Shown: positions 23,137 through 31,081 of the stretch, piece after piece
Numbering within the stretch: position 1 is the stretch's first letter
How the letters are laid out: every line of letters begins with the position of its first letter
Assembly (NCBI RefSeq): GCF_015670745.1
Contig: NZ_JADPCH010000015.1
Location: forward strand, 1-57,114
Direction: 5' to 3'
Length of the DNA: 57,114 bases
Source of the DNA: Collinsella aerofaciens
GTDB lineage: Bacteria > Actinomycetota > Coriobacteriia > Coriobacteriales > Coriobacteriaceae
Position numbers and translations under genes: made by a program
Notes under the pieces: model-generated
Told to the model about the DNA's origin: nothing
Seen by the model: only the letters and a program-made list of their open reading frames with translations
Database searches by the model: none

Positions 23137-23799
23137 ATGGCGAGAATACTGGCAGTGGATGACGAGCGGGCGATCCTCGACGCGATCGCGCGCGTCCTCG
23201 GCCGCGACGGCCATGAGGTCGTCAAGGCAGCGGACCCGACGGCGGTCCCGGGGATGGACCTCTCGCGCTTCGACCTCGTGCTCTGCGACGTCATGATGCC
23301 GGGGCTCGACGGCTTCGAGCTCGTGCGGCAGATCCGCCCAGACTTCGACGGGCCCATCGTCTTCCTGACCGCGCGCGTGGCCGAGGAGGACGCCGTGGCC
23401 GGCTACGGCCTGGGCGCCGACGACTACGTCCGCAAGCCCTTCGGAGCCGCGGAGCTGCGTGCCAAGGTCGCGGCCCATCTACGCCGTGAGCGCCGGCCGC
23501 GCTCGCACGCCCTCTCCTTCGGGGAGGTGCGGATCGACCTCGGGGCGCACGGCCTCGCCGTGGGTGGCGAGGCCGTGCCGCTCACGCCCACCGAGTACGC
23601 CATCTGCGAGTACCTCGCCCGCCACCCCGGGCAGGTCATGAGCCGCGCGCAGATCCGCGAGGCGGTGCTCGGCTGGGAGAGCGACGCCGACGACGCGGCC
23701 ATATCCATGCAGGTCAGCCGCGCCCGGAGGAAACTCTCCGAGGCCGGCGCCGACCCGATCGCGACCGTCTGGGGGATGGGGTACAAGTGGCAGCTCTGA
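23137..23799 (+). CDS. OmpR-family response regulator (LanR-type)
   Basis: 220 aa with an excellent ribosome-binding site (AGGAGG, seven bases before ATG). Receiver domain: acidic VDDE near residue 7, phospho-Asp in LVLCDVMMPGLDG, Lys in DDYVRKPFG. The C-terminal winged helix has LTPTEYAICEYLARHPGQVMSRAQIREAV and ends DPIATVWGMGYKW. It is followed by the sensor kinase, overlapping it. It very likely activates the transporter genes in response to a peptide. Confidence 0.9.
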   Translation: MARILAVDDERAILDAIARVLGRDGHEVVKAADPTAVPGMDLSRFDLVLCDVMMPGLDGFELVRQIRPDFDGPIVFLTARVAEEDAVAGYGLGADDYVRKPFGAAELRAKVAAHLRRERRPRSHALSFGEVRIDLGAHGLAVGGEAVPLTPTEYAICEYLARHPGQVMSRAQIREAVLGWESDADDAAISMQVSRARRKLSEAGADPIATVWGMGYKWQL

Positions 23800-25223
23800 G
23801 GACCGGGGCGCGAGGTCGCGGGGGCATGCCGCTCTCCTTCGTCATCGCGCGCTATTTCGCCTACGCGTTCGCGGCGGTCGCCACGGCGTGGCTCGCCTCG
23901 TTCATGGCGCTCTCCGCGGCGATCAACGCGGGCTTCGTCTACGAGGCAAGCTGGGGGCCGGCCAATGCGCGCGAGGTCGCGGAGGGACTGGCACGCGACG
24001 GCGTCTGCGGACAGCAGGACGTGCCGACGGCGTACCGCTACCTCATCCTGAATAAGGACGGATACGTGCTGATGACAGACCTCGAGGGCACGCGGCTCGA
24101 GGACGCGACGGAAATGGCCTGTGCGGCACTCGCCGCGGATCCGGGCACAGTGGAGATCGAGGGCGGGGGCTCGGGCCTCACCTACGCCGCGTTCCCGCTC
24201 AAGGGCGGCGGGGCCTGCGCACTCGTCAGCGAGTACCTACCGCAGTGGGTCTCGCGCGACCTCGCCGGCCTGCTTCCCAACCCGCAGAACCTCATGCTCG
24301 TCGGCGCCGCTGCGGGAAGCGCGCTCGCGCTCGCGCTCGTGGCGCGCCGTGCGAGCCGCGTGATCTCGCGCAAGATGGCGCCGCTCGCGGAGGCGGCGGG
24401 GCGCGTCGGCGCGGGGGAGCTCGACTTCGCGGTCGGCAGCACCAACGTGCGCGAGGTGAACGACGTCCTCGCAGCGATGGACGCCATGCGGGCCTCCCTC
24501 GCCGAGTCGCTCGAGGCCCGCTGGGCCGCGGAGCGGGGGCAGCGCGAGCAGATGGCGTCGCTCGCCCACGACCTCAAGACGCCGCTCACCGTGCTGCGCG
24601 CCAACGCCGACTTCGTGGCGGAGGAGCTGGAAGACGAGAAAGACGCCGACCTCGCGGCCGCCGCGCGCGACATAGCCGGCAGTGTCGAAAGGCTCGACGG
24701 CTACGTGCGCCTGCTCATCGAGGCCTCGCGCGGGTCCGGCGGGGCGGAGAGGGCCCCCATGCGGCCGGCCAAGCTCTGCGAGCAGGTCCTCGCCGAGGCC
24801 GCCCAGATCGCCCGGGCGCGAGGCGTGACGCTCGACGCGGCCACGGGCCCTGCTGTCGCGGGCGCGCCCGAGGCCCCGCTCGACCGAACCGCCCTGGCGC
24901 GAGCCGCCGCGAACCTCGTGGCCAACGCCGCCGAGCACGCGCGCTCGCGCGTGGCGGTCTCCTGCGACGTCGAGGGCGGCCACCTCGTCATCGAGGTGGC
25001 CGACGACGGACCGGGCTTCTCTCCCGCCGCCCTCGAACGCGGCTGCGAGCGCCTCTTCACAGACGACTCCTCCCGCTCCTCGCGCGACGGAGGCCGCCAC
25101 TACGGGCTCGGCCTCCATGCCGCCTCCGAGGCCGCGAGCGCCCACGGGGGCTCCGTCTCGCTCGCCAACAGTCCCTCGGGCGGCGCGGTGGCCACCATCG
25201 CGGTCCCCCTGTGCGGGGCATGA
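23787..25223 (+). CDS. Sensor histidine kinase (LanK-type)
   Basis: The GTG at 23787 overlaps the regulator gene; an ATG at 23826 is the alternative start. Helix 1 is about residues 20-45, followed by an extracytoplasmic domain (about 46-165), a second helix (LMLVGAAAGSALALALVARRA) and a HAMP-like linker. The H-box is MASLAHDLKTPLTVLRANADF, the N-box AAANLVANAAEHA, G1 VADDGPGFSP and G2 HYGLGLHAA. It is a membrane sensor, likely for antimicrobial peptides, that phosphorylates the preceding regulator. Confidence 0.9.
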   Translation: MAALRTGARGRGGMPLSFVIARYFAYAFAAVATAWLASFMALSAAINAGFVYEASWGPANAREVAEGLARDGVCGQQDVPTAYRYLILNKDGYVLMTDLEGTRLEDATEMACAALAADPGTVEIEGGGSGLTYAAFPLKGGGACALVSEYLPQWVSRDLAGLLPNPQNLMLVGAAAGSALALALVARRASRVISRKMAPLAEAAGRVGAGELDFAVGSTNVREVNDVLAAMDAMRASLAESLEARWAAERGQREQMASLAHDLKTPLTVLRANADFVAEELEDEKDADLAAAARDIAGSVERLDGYVRLLIEASRGSGGAERAPMRPAKLCEQVLAEAAQIARARGVTLDAATGPAVAGAPEAPLDRTALARAAANLVANAAEHARSRVAVSCDVEGGHLVIEVADDGPGFSPAALERGCERLFTDDSSRSSRDGGRHYGLGLHAASEAASAHGGSVSLANSPSGGAVATIAVPLCGA

Positions 25224-25241
25224 CGACTCAGGCCCCGCACA
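25210..25241 (+). terminator. Hairpin at end of immunity operon
   Basis: TGTGCGGGGC (25210-25219) pairs with GCCCCGCACA (25232-25241) and spans the kinase stop codon. There is no T-tract, so it is a hairpin of uncertain termination strength. Confidence 0.45.
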
Positions 25242-25641
25242 CCGGCGTGGCTCGCAATCAAACGCTTCCCGGATAATAATGCCCGTTGCAGGGATCGCCC
25301 TGGCTAGTCGCCGCCCATATGCATGAGCATGTCGGCGATGCGAGTCGCCATCTCGTCCGCCGCTGCACGGATGTTGGCGACCCAGGACGCAAGGCCGGCC
25401 TGATCGGATGCCTCCGCCTCAAGCACGTCGCAAATGACGGCCGCGACCGCCCCGGGAGCCGCCCGCGGCCGGGCACGCGAGGGAGCCTCGAGACGAAAGG
25501 AGCTCGAGGACGACCATGACCAAGAGCATTAACAGGAGCCAGGTGAGGCTCATCGCATCGACCAACGCGATATTCGGCGCCGACGAGGCGTGCGCGATGC
25601 CGCGCATCAGCCGCGACGCCATGTACCGGCTCGCCCCCCCC
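25242..25641. other. Gap with unrecognised gene fragments
   Basis: On the minus strand a frame ending at 25304 reads ICDVLEAEASDQAGLASWVA and then IRAAADEMATRIADMLMHMG; it looks like the C-terminus of a small helical protein. On the plus strand ATG at 25516 begins MTKSINRSQVRLIASTNAIFG, a short open frame running out near 25690. I recognise neither. The mixture suggests remnants of mobile DNA. Confidence 0.3.
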
Positions 25642-25670
25642 TTGATCTTACCGTCAGAGCATGCTATAAG
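25642..25670 (+). promoter_or_regulatory. Promoter of the DUF3800 leader RNA
   Basis: TTGATC (25642-25647) and TATAAG (25665-25670) with exactly 17 bp between. The transcript would start near 25677, just ahead of a hairpin and terminator preceding the DUF3800 gene. Confidence 0.6.
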
Positions 25671-25676
25671 GTTGTT

Positions 25677-25730
25677 GGTGGCTCATTAAGCTACCTCCAA
25701 GTGCCGGGGGAGTCCCCCGGCTATTTTTTT
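25677..25730 (+). ncRNA. Short structured leader RNA before DUF3800 gene
   Basis: About 54 nt. Hairpin 1: GGTGGCT (25677-25683) with AGCTACC (25689-25695), possibly extended by TTGG (25675-25678) with CCAA. Hairpin 2: GCCGGGG/CCCCGGC (25703-25721) followed by seven T (25724-25730), a textbook terminator. It ends 23 bp before the DUF3800 start. Several conserved RNA motifs are known next to DUF3800 genes, and this may be one, acting as attenuator or as an antitoxin-like RNA. Confidence 0.55.
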
Positions 25731-25753
25731 ATCCATTCCATTAGGAGTCCCCA

Positions 25754-26428
25754 TTGGCCAAGGAGCTCAGCATCTTCGTCGACGAGAGCGGCGACCGCGG
25801 CGGCAAAGCTCGCTACTACCCGCTCGTACTCGCCTTTCACGACCATGCAGGCAGCATCGCCGAGGCGGTCACGGGCTATGAGGCCAAGCTTGTCAGGGCC
25901 GATCTCCCTAACATTCCGTTTCACTCCGAGCCTCTCATGAACGGGCACAAGGACTATGAGTTTCTTGACATCGAGCAGCGCAAGGTTATGCTCGCCCGTT
26001 TCTCCTCGTTCGTCCGCAAACTTCCCATTTCCTACATCACGTTCGTCTACCACCGCAGCCAGTTCGAAGACCCGGCAAGGCTAATGGAACGTATGGGGCG
26101 CGATATCTCCTCTGCCATGATTGAACACCTGGGCTTCTTTCAATCCTTCGACGATGTGAAGGTTTACTACGACAACGGTCAGGACATTGTCAAACAGGCG
26201 CTTGACCGCTCGGTGGGCAAGGTCCTCTCAAAAGGGGTCGTCCGACGCCGCAAGACCTCGATGACCGATTACCGCCTCGAGCAAGTGGCGGATTACCTCT
26301 GCACCATCGAACTTGCCTTGGTCAAGTACGAGGCCAAGGAGAACGGTGAGACGTACAACAAGTTCTTCGGAGGTATAGGTTCTTTCAAGAGGAACTGGTT
26401 CAAGCAAGCCCGCAGCAAGCGGATATAG
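25754..26428 (+). CDS. DUF3800 family protein
   Basis: TTG start with AGGAG six bases upstream, 224 aa. The N-terminus ELSIFVDESGDRGGKARYYPLVLAF carries the DESGD motif of DUF3800, a predicted RNase H-like metal-dependent fold. Further acidic positions occur at HKDYEFLD and VYYDNGQ, plus MTDYRLEQVADYLCTIE near the C-terminus. DUF3800 proteins are frequent in phage-related and defence regions, and their function is unproven. The gene sits behind a terminated leader RNA. Its last 220 bp are duplicated at 41106-41325. Confidence 0.85.
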   Translation: MAKELSIFVDESGDRGGKARYYPLVLAFHDHAGSIAEAVTGYEAKLVRADLPNIPFHSEPLMNGHKDYEFLDIEQRKVMLARFSSFVRKLPISYITFVYHRSQFEDPARLMERMGRDISSAMIEHLGFFQSFDDVKVYYDNGQDIVKQALDRSVGKVLSKGVVRRRKTSMTDYRLEQVADYLCTIELALVKYEAKENGETYNKFFGGIGSFKRNWFKQARSKRI

Positions 26429-26670
26429 GTGGTTCCGCAGTCTCGCGGGGAGCGGTCGTCTCTCCTCCGGCTAGGGCCCCAAGCGACACGCTTCGAGCAG
26501 CGATAGCGAAACGCAAGCAACGGCGTCGCGGGCGCCTCGTGCGCCATAGTGTCCATGTGGTCATCTCCTATCGTCTCAGCGTGGTAGCTGAAGATTCTAG
26601 GCGCTGGCCACACCCCTTTTCCGGGGCGCCAACACCAACGTTTAGCACACAAGGAGTTTGACGAGATGGC
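26429..26670. other. Gap with damaged DUF2992 tail
   Basis: After the DUF3800 stop the sequence reads toward ACGCTTCGAGCAGCGATAGC (about 26487), a corrupted version of the FEQRKLKRKQ coding end of DUF2992 genes (compare 19170-19215 and 41388-41437). The remainder to 26670 shows no gene. Confidence 0.45.
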
Positions 26671-27255
26671 TCAGCGAGTATTGAATCTATCCGCCCATGC
26701 AGCCACGTCGAATAACTCCAGATTGGGGTAACTGACCGTTTCGCCCGTTTCTTTAAGACAGGCCTCCGCGGCGTTGCACATCGAGCTCGCGAGCGACGCC
26801 GCATCAACGCGGAACGTCACGCTCTTAGTCGCACGCATCCCGCTCTTGGGCGACGGCCAGGAAGAGCAGAGGGCGTTACACCCGTGGAGGACAAGCTCGA
26901 ACTTGTAGTCGTAGTCGAAGCTCTCGTCTTTCTCGGGAGCATCGACCGACACATCGTAGTCGCCTGAATGCAACAGGGAGCACCGGAGCTTCCAGCACAT
27001 CTTCCCATTAAAGATTTGACCTGGAATCGTTTCACCTTCGTTCGAGGGGTCTCCCGAAAACAGGAAGTCGTTTGCCGCCCAGTCATCAAACCACTTCACA
27101 TACTGCCGCCCCGCCGCTCTTTTCCCGTTATGAAGGACGAGATTGGGATAAAGAAGCTGCCCCATGGCGTCGGGAATGGTAAGGGAAGACATAAGGGCTG
27201 GGATAAGGCAGTCTTTCTCAACCGCATTTCTAATCGATTCGACGAGTAGCTTCAT
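26671..27255 (-). CDS. Hypothetical protein linked to DUF4365 gene, 194 aa
   Basis: ATG at 27255 after TGAGG. A soluble protein with an N-terminal helix (MKLLVESIRNAVEKDCLIPALMSS). Next is IPDAMGQLLYPNLVLHNGKRAAGRQYVKWFDDW, then CWKLRCSLLHSGDYDV, where RxxxxHxG resembles the RNase-type RxxxxH motif of HEPN-like domains. A beta-rich C-terminal half follows. It lies 28 bp downstream of the DUF4365 gene on the same strand, so the two are probably one operon. An RNase role is only a suggestion from the RCSLLHSG motif; the family is not recognised. Confidence 0.65.
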   Translation of the reverse strand: MKLLVESIRNAVEKDCLIPALMSSLTIPDAMGQLLYPNLVLHNGKRAAGRQYVKWFDDWAANDFLFSGDPSNEGETIPGQIFNGKMCWKLRCSLLHSGDYDVSVDAPEKDESFDYDYKFELVLHGCNALCSSWPSPKSGMRATKSVTFRVDAASLASSMCNAAEACLKETGETVSYPNLELFDVAAWADRFNTR

Positions 27256-27283
27256 TTCGATGCCTCAAAAAGTCTATGCGGTC

Positions 27284-29032
27284 TTATGCGAAGAAACGGC
27301 CGATCGGCCATGAGCCGAGCGTCGTTCGTGCCTCTTCGTCAAGTGACGCTCTGAGCGCAGAGGCCATGTCCGAGTCTCCGCGCAAGGCTGCTGCGCATGC
27401 TTTCGACAGCGCACTATCTGAATTCAGCTGGATTGCCATTAACTCAGATTTCTCCTCGCTAGTAAGATCTCGCTTTCGAGCGGCAATTTGATATCGATTT
27501 ATCAGGGTTGCCTCTCGATCCGCAAAAGCTTCCAGGGCGTCTACGGTCATCTCGCAGCATTTCAGCAACTCTTCCTTACAGCACGCATCTTGATCGTAGG
27601 CTGATAGCATTTCAAGCATCTTGTCGTTGACGTAGGCAGAGCTAACTTCGGTGACTGGATACTGCTTCAACGTAGCGGCAAACACCTCGGCATCGATATT
27701 GGCAAGCCTCATATAGTCCTGCATCGTTTGGACGAACAGAGGCGCGACGACTACGGGGGCATCCCCCTCGCCCCGGAAGAACACCGAGACCGTCAGGTCA
27801 TCCAGTCGAAGCCCATCGACCATTCGGTACATATCTTCAGATACTTGGTAAAACACGAGCTTAATCGGATGGTTCCCCAGATTGATATATCCGAATCCGT
27901 TTTGGCGATCCTTGTAGTGGAGGGGTGCGTTCTCAACCAATCCCTTGTAAATTGTCTCGATGTTTCTTAAATCCTGAGTGGTCAACGCGCTGATATCGAG
28001 CTCTGGCTTGTAATGAAGAGCGTCGACAACCCGCTTGATAATCTCCAGCGACTGTAATCGACTCTCAAGGGCGTCGAGGTCGCCTCCGCTCAACTTGCAC
28101 CCGCGAGCAAAGCCGCTTCCGTCTATGGAAAGCGTACCGGTTTGCATCAATGCGCGCATGAGGGCCAACTCTTCCATGCGCTCGACAAGGGTTCCGGTCT
28201 CGCTGAGGGTGATTGTGTTGGTGGAGAGGCATATGTCGAAACCCCTGAAGAAAACGTGCTCGCCATTCTCATTTTCTCCGGCCATGACCACCGCATTTAG
28301 GGAAACATCACCAGAGCTGACGTCATGCCGAGACCCAATCGCGACGCCAACTATGTTTTCAAGCTTATTCAAGGGATACAGCTCTCCCCAGGGGCTCTTC
28401 CCGTAGATATACAGCCCGTTCCTGTATGGAGCCAAGCTTGCGGGCGACTCGCCCTCGAGCAGCTCGATTCCAAACTCGCACTCATCAAAGCAAAGGCCGT
28501 CGTCCTTAAATTCCTCGATTGTCTTGGGGGCGATGCCAGCGACTGCTCGCTGCTTTGCTCTGTCCTTGACCGCCCTTCTGACAAGCCGCGTCAATTCCGC
28601 CGCGTCTGATGGAAGCCGGTCGAAACGCAAAGAGATGCGCTCTTGTTGCTCCGGAATATCGGCCAGAATCTTCTTTAGGTCATAGGGAAGCAAAAGTCTG
28701 TAGAAAACCTCCGCTGAACGAGCCTCGCTCCCACAGTAGACGTAAAAATAGATGCAGCCTCCAGCAATGTTGAGATAGTGCTTGAGGTCTGAAACTCGAA
28801 CTTGCCGCTTAGGTCGGTCCGATTTTCTTTTCGAAGTGGTCCCCTTGACCTGAAGCGGCAACTGGCCTTCAACGGTCTCAATCGTGAAGGAAGAAGACGA
28901 GTAGACTTGCAGGTGCCCGTCGGTGCATTCGGTCTTGTCGTTCTCATCTATATACGCATAGACGCAAGCGACATCGCCGAAAGCCTGCTTGACAGCATTG
29001 ACCGCGTTCTGCTCGATTTTGCGATTGTCCAA
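27284..29032 (-). CDS. DUF4365 domain protein (nuclease-like N-terminus)
   Basis: TTG start with AGGAG four bases upstream, 582 aa. Residues 1-130 match DUF4365, a PD-(D/E)xK-type fold: EQNAVNAVKQAFGDVACVYAYI, then QLPLQVKGTTS (the x-x-Q-V-K-G catalytic strand) and LKHYLNIAGGCIYFYVYCG. The remaining 450 residues are mixed and unrecognised, with a helical C-terminus. DUF4365 proteins occur in defence and mobile regions, often beside helper genes. It is followed at 28 bp by the 194-aa protein and preceded at 89 bp by an AAA/DUF4143 ATPase, all on one strand. Confidence 0.75.
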   Translation of the reverse strand: MDNRKIEQNAVNAVKQAFGDVACVYAYIDENDKTECTDGHLQVYSSSSFTIETVEGQLPLQVKGTTSKRKSDRPKRQVRVSDLKHYLNIAGGCIYFYVYCGSEARSAEVFYRLLLPYDLKKILADIPEQQERISLRFDRLPSDAAELTRLVRRAVKDRAKQRAVAGIAPKTIEEFKDDGLCFDECEFGIELLEGESPASLAPYRNGLYIYGKSPWGELYPLNKLENIVGVAIGSRHDVSSGDVSLNAVVMAGENENGEHVFFRGFDICLSTNTITLSETGTLVERMEELALMRALMQTGTLSIDGSGFARGCKLSGGDLDALESRLQSLEIIKRVVDALHYKPELDISALTTQDLRNIETIYKGLVENAPLHYKDRQNGFGYINLGNHPIKLVFYQVSEDMYRMVDGLRLDDLTVSVFFRGEGDAPVVVAPLFVQTMQDYMRLANIDAEVFAATLKQYPVTEVSSAYVNDKMLEMLSAYDQDACCKEELLKCCEMTVDALEAFADREATLINRYQIAARKRDLTSEEKSELMAIQLNSDSALSKACAAALRGDSDMASALRASLDEEARTTLGSWPIGRFFA

Positions 29033-29121
29033 GCTTCTCCTTACTGTTCTAGATCGTCAGCAAACCGATGTCAGGCATGTTTCTCACTTGACCTAACTGC
29101 CTCGCGATGAATCGCATGGCC

Positions 29122-30387
29122 CTAGAGGAAAAAGTCTCTCGCGCTCACGATGCGGATGCCGTCGATATCCGTGTCGTAGGAACCCTGCCTCACGACCACG
29201 ATCTTCTCGTGGTTGTCTCGTATCGACTTCAGAGGGGCGATCTCTCGCTCCCTGGTCTCGCTTGCGAACATCTCGTCAGTCGCCTGCACGTAGAGCACGC
29301 GCCCGTCCTTCGTCGCAACGAAGTCGACTTCCTTGCCATAGAGCTTGCCCACATGCACGCTCCATCCTTCGTAGAGCAGCTGGAGATACACGGCGTTCTC
29401 GAACAGACGGCCAGTATCCGTGACCCTATAGCCGGCCATCCAGGTCCTGAAGCCGGTGTCGACGATGTACTCCTTTGGGTTCGTCTTGAGGAGCGCCTTG
29501 CCGTGCAAATCGTAACGCGTGGCACGATAGAACAGGAAGGCCTCCTCAAGCGCACCCACATACGAGGAAACGGTCTTGTTCGTGGTCTTCGGCCCCGCAG
29601 AAGTTAACGCGCCGGCGATTCGACTCGACGAGCACTCGTTGCCGATGTTGTCCGCCAGGAATTCGGCCACATGGCGCAGCAGGGAAGAGTCAGTCACCGC
29701 ACTTTTGCCCTTCCCGCGCTCACGGTTGACAATATCACGCACGGCGATGGCTTCGTAGACGCCGGACATGTACGCCGAGTGCTGCGCCTGGGTCGTCGAG
29801 AGGGATGCGATGGCTGGCATGCCCCCGTACTCAAGGTAACGAGTAAGCATGTCGTCGAAGAGAACGGGATCCCCCTCGGGAGTGAGAGCCACCGAAGTTC
29901 CCGATACGAACTCGATTCCGCAGAAGTCGGCGAACTCGGAGAAGGACAGGGGCAGCATCTTTACCTCTACGTAGCGCCCGGAGAGATAGGTGGCCAGCTC
30001 GCTCGAGAGAAGATACGCATTCGAGCCCGTGAGGTAGATGTCGCAATCGAAGTCGATCCTCATTGCGTTGACCGCATCCTGCCAGCCATCGATTCTCTGG
30101 GGCTCGTCTATGAAAACGTAGGTGCGACCCTTGTCCGACAGGCGCCCGCGAACGTAATCATAAAGCTGGTCCTCCGTCTTGATGCCCGTACCCTTGCTTT
30201 CCAGGTTGACGCTCACAAAGCCGCGGCCAGCGACTCCTTCAGACTCGACGGCCATCCTAATTAGATCGAGAAGGCTCGACTTGCCGCACCTGCGCACGCC
30301 CGTGATCACCTTGATGAGGTCGGTGTCACGGAAGAGCATCGCCTCCTCGAGGTATCTATCGCGGTTCCTGAGTCTGCCACCCTTCAA
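29122..30387 (-). CDS. AAA_14/DUF4143 ATPase
   Basis: TTG start at 30387 with AGGAG seven bases upstream, inside an inverted repeat. 421 aa. Walker A ITGVRRCGKSSLLDLI (about 28-43), Walker B TYVFIDEPQRIDGW (about 89), sensor YLTGSNAYLLSSEL, and LPLSFSEFADF typical of AAA_14. The C-terminal DUF4143 nuclease-like domain has GRLFENAVYLQLLYEGWSVHVGKLYGKEVDFVATKDGRVLYVQAT. Members are widespread in gut anaerobes; the role is unclear and a DNA-repair or defence link is suspected. It may be cotranscribed with the DUF4365 genes downstream. Confidence 0.85.
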   Translation of the reverse strand: MKGGRLRNRDRYLEEAMLFRDTDLIKVITGVRRCGKSSLLDLIRMAVESEGVAGRGFVSVNLESKGTGIKTEDQLYDYVRGRLSDKGRTYVFIDEPQRIDGWQDAVNAMRIDFDCDIYLTGSNAYLLSSELATYLSGRYVEVKMLPLSFSEFADFCGIEFVSGTSVALTPEGDPVLFDDMLTRYLEYGGMPAIASLSTTQAQHSAYMSGVYEAIAVRDIVNRERGKGKSAVTDSSLLRHVAEFLADNIGNECSSSRIAGALTSAGPKTTNKTVSSYVGALEEAFLFYRATRYDLHGKALLKTNPKEYIVDTGFRTWMAGYRVTDTGRLFENAVYLQLLYEGWSVHVGKLYGKEVDFVATKDGRVLYVQATDEMFASETREREIAPLKSIRDNHEKIVVVRQGSYDTDIDGIRIVSARDFFL

Positions 30388-30393
30388 AAGCTG

Positions 30394-30428
30394 CTCCTAA
30401 AACTCGAATCTGGTTACACTTTTAGGAG
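30394..30428. promoter_or_regulatory. Inverted repeat around the ATPase ribosome-binding site
   Basis: CTCCTAAAA (30394-30402) pairs with TTTTAGGAG (30420-30428). In the ATPase mRNA (minus strand) the 3' arm TTTTAGGAG contains the Shine-Dalgarno, so the hairpin could hide it; as DNA it could be an operator. Confidence 0.6.
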
Positions 30429-30588
30429 TATCGTAACTCCACGCCACAAGATGAGCAAAGAGCGCACCTCGAGACGGATCGACCAAGGGGATTACGCACC
30501 TGCCGGGAGGCAGGGCAGCTTGCTCGATCGACGCGGACTACCAATTGATAAACCCCAAAAGCCGGACCGCACGGCGGCGCTCGTTTCG

Positions 30589-30777
30589 CTAAATCGGCTT
30601 GATGGGATGGCGAATCACGGTCTTGAGCTTCTCCGGCGCGTACTTGCGCGGGTCGGAGAGGTAAATCTCGTGACAGAGGCGGGATTCGGAGAAGTCGGGC
30701 GCATATCCCCGTTCCGCCGCAAATGCACGCATGGCGCCTATGATCGTCAGCTCGTCATCGTAAGGCCCGTATAGCAA
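30589..30777 (-). pseudogene. GyrI-like domain protein, C-terminal fragment
   Basis: The minus strand encodes LLYGPYDDELTIIGAMRAFAAERG and then SRLCHEIYLSDPRKYAPEKLKTVIRHPI, the characteristic C-terminus of GyrI-like small-molecule-binding proteins. No start or N-terminal half is present. Remnant. Confidence 0.6.
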
Positions 30778-30810
30778 TGGGCGCGGATTCGGAAGATGCC
30801 GCGCCCATTG
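30775..30810. terminator. 12-bp perfect hairpin
   Basis: CAATGGGCGCGG (30775-30786) and CCGCGCCCATTG (30799-30810), 12-nt loop. No T-tract. It lies between the GyrI fragment and another gene end at about 30843. Confidence 0.5.
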
Positions 30811-31004
30811 GCAAACACTATAGCATAGAATCGAACGTCTGTTCTACTCCCACTCAATGACTAGAGCCCTGGTGAAATTGGCTGGATCACCGTTCCGGGA
30901 ACCGGTATCGACCTACCTGTCCGCCAAGCTCCTTCTTCAGCTCCAGCCTAGTATCTGACTCGCGCCGTTATAAGCGAAAACCGAAGAGATGCATCTTAGC
31001 CAAG
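30811..31004. other. Gap with end of an unknown minus-strand gene
   Basis: The minus strand reads GDPANFTRALVIEWE then stop at about 30843, preceded in another frame by LELKKELGGQVGRYRFPE. It looks like the decayed C-terminus of a gene I cannot name. No intact gene is present. Confidence 0.3.
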
Positions 31005-31024
31005 AAATAAGGTTAGCCTTATTT
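31005..31024. promoter_or_regulatory. DtxR/IdeR-like iron box
   Basis: AAATAAGGTTAGCCTTATTT is a perfect dyad (8-bp arms, TTAG centre). Its core AGGTTAGCCTTA differs at one position from AGGTTAGCCTAA of the DtxR/IdeR consensus. It lies about 60 bp before the first methyltransferase gene, suggesting iron or manganese control. Confidence 0.55.
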
Positions 31025-31046
31025 TACTGTATGATTCGTGTGTTAT

Positions 31047-31064
31047 AGTTAGATGGCTCTAACT
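31047..31064. promoter_or_regulatory. Second palindrome before methyltransferase operon
   Basis: AGTTAGA-TGGC-TCTAACT, a perfect 7-bp dyad overlapping TATAGT of a possible -10 (31044-31049). It ends 17 bp before the start codon and could be a second site for the same metalloregulator. Confidence 0.5.
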
Positions 31065-31081
31065 GTTTGGGGGCGATAGCC

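Noticed and set aside
22026-23162. 378-codon Arg-rich frame in the immunity cassette
   Set aside because: Arg/Gly/Ala-rich translation is a typical GC-rich off-frame artefact over the real permease and regulator genes.
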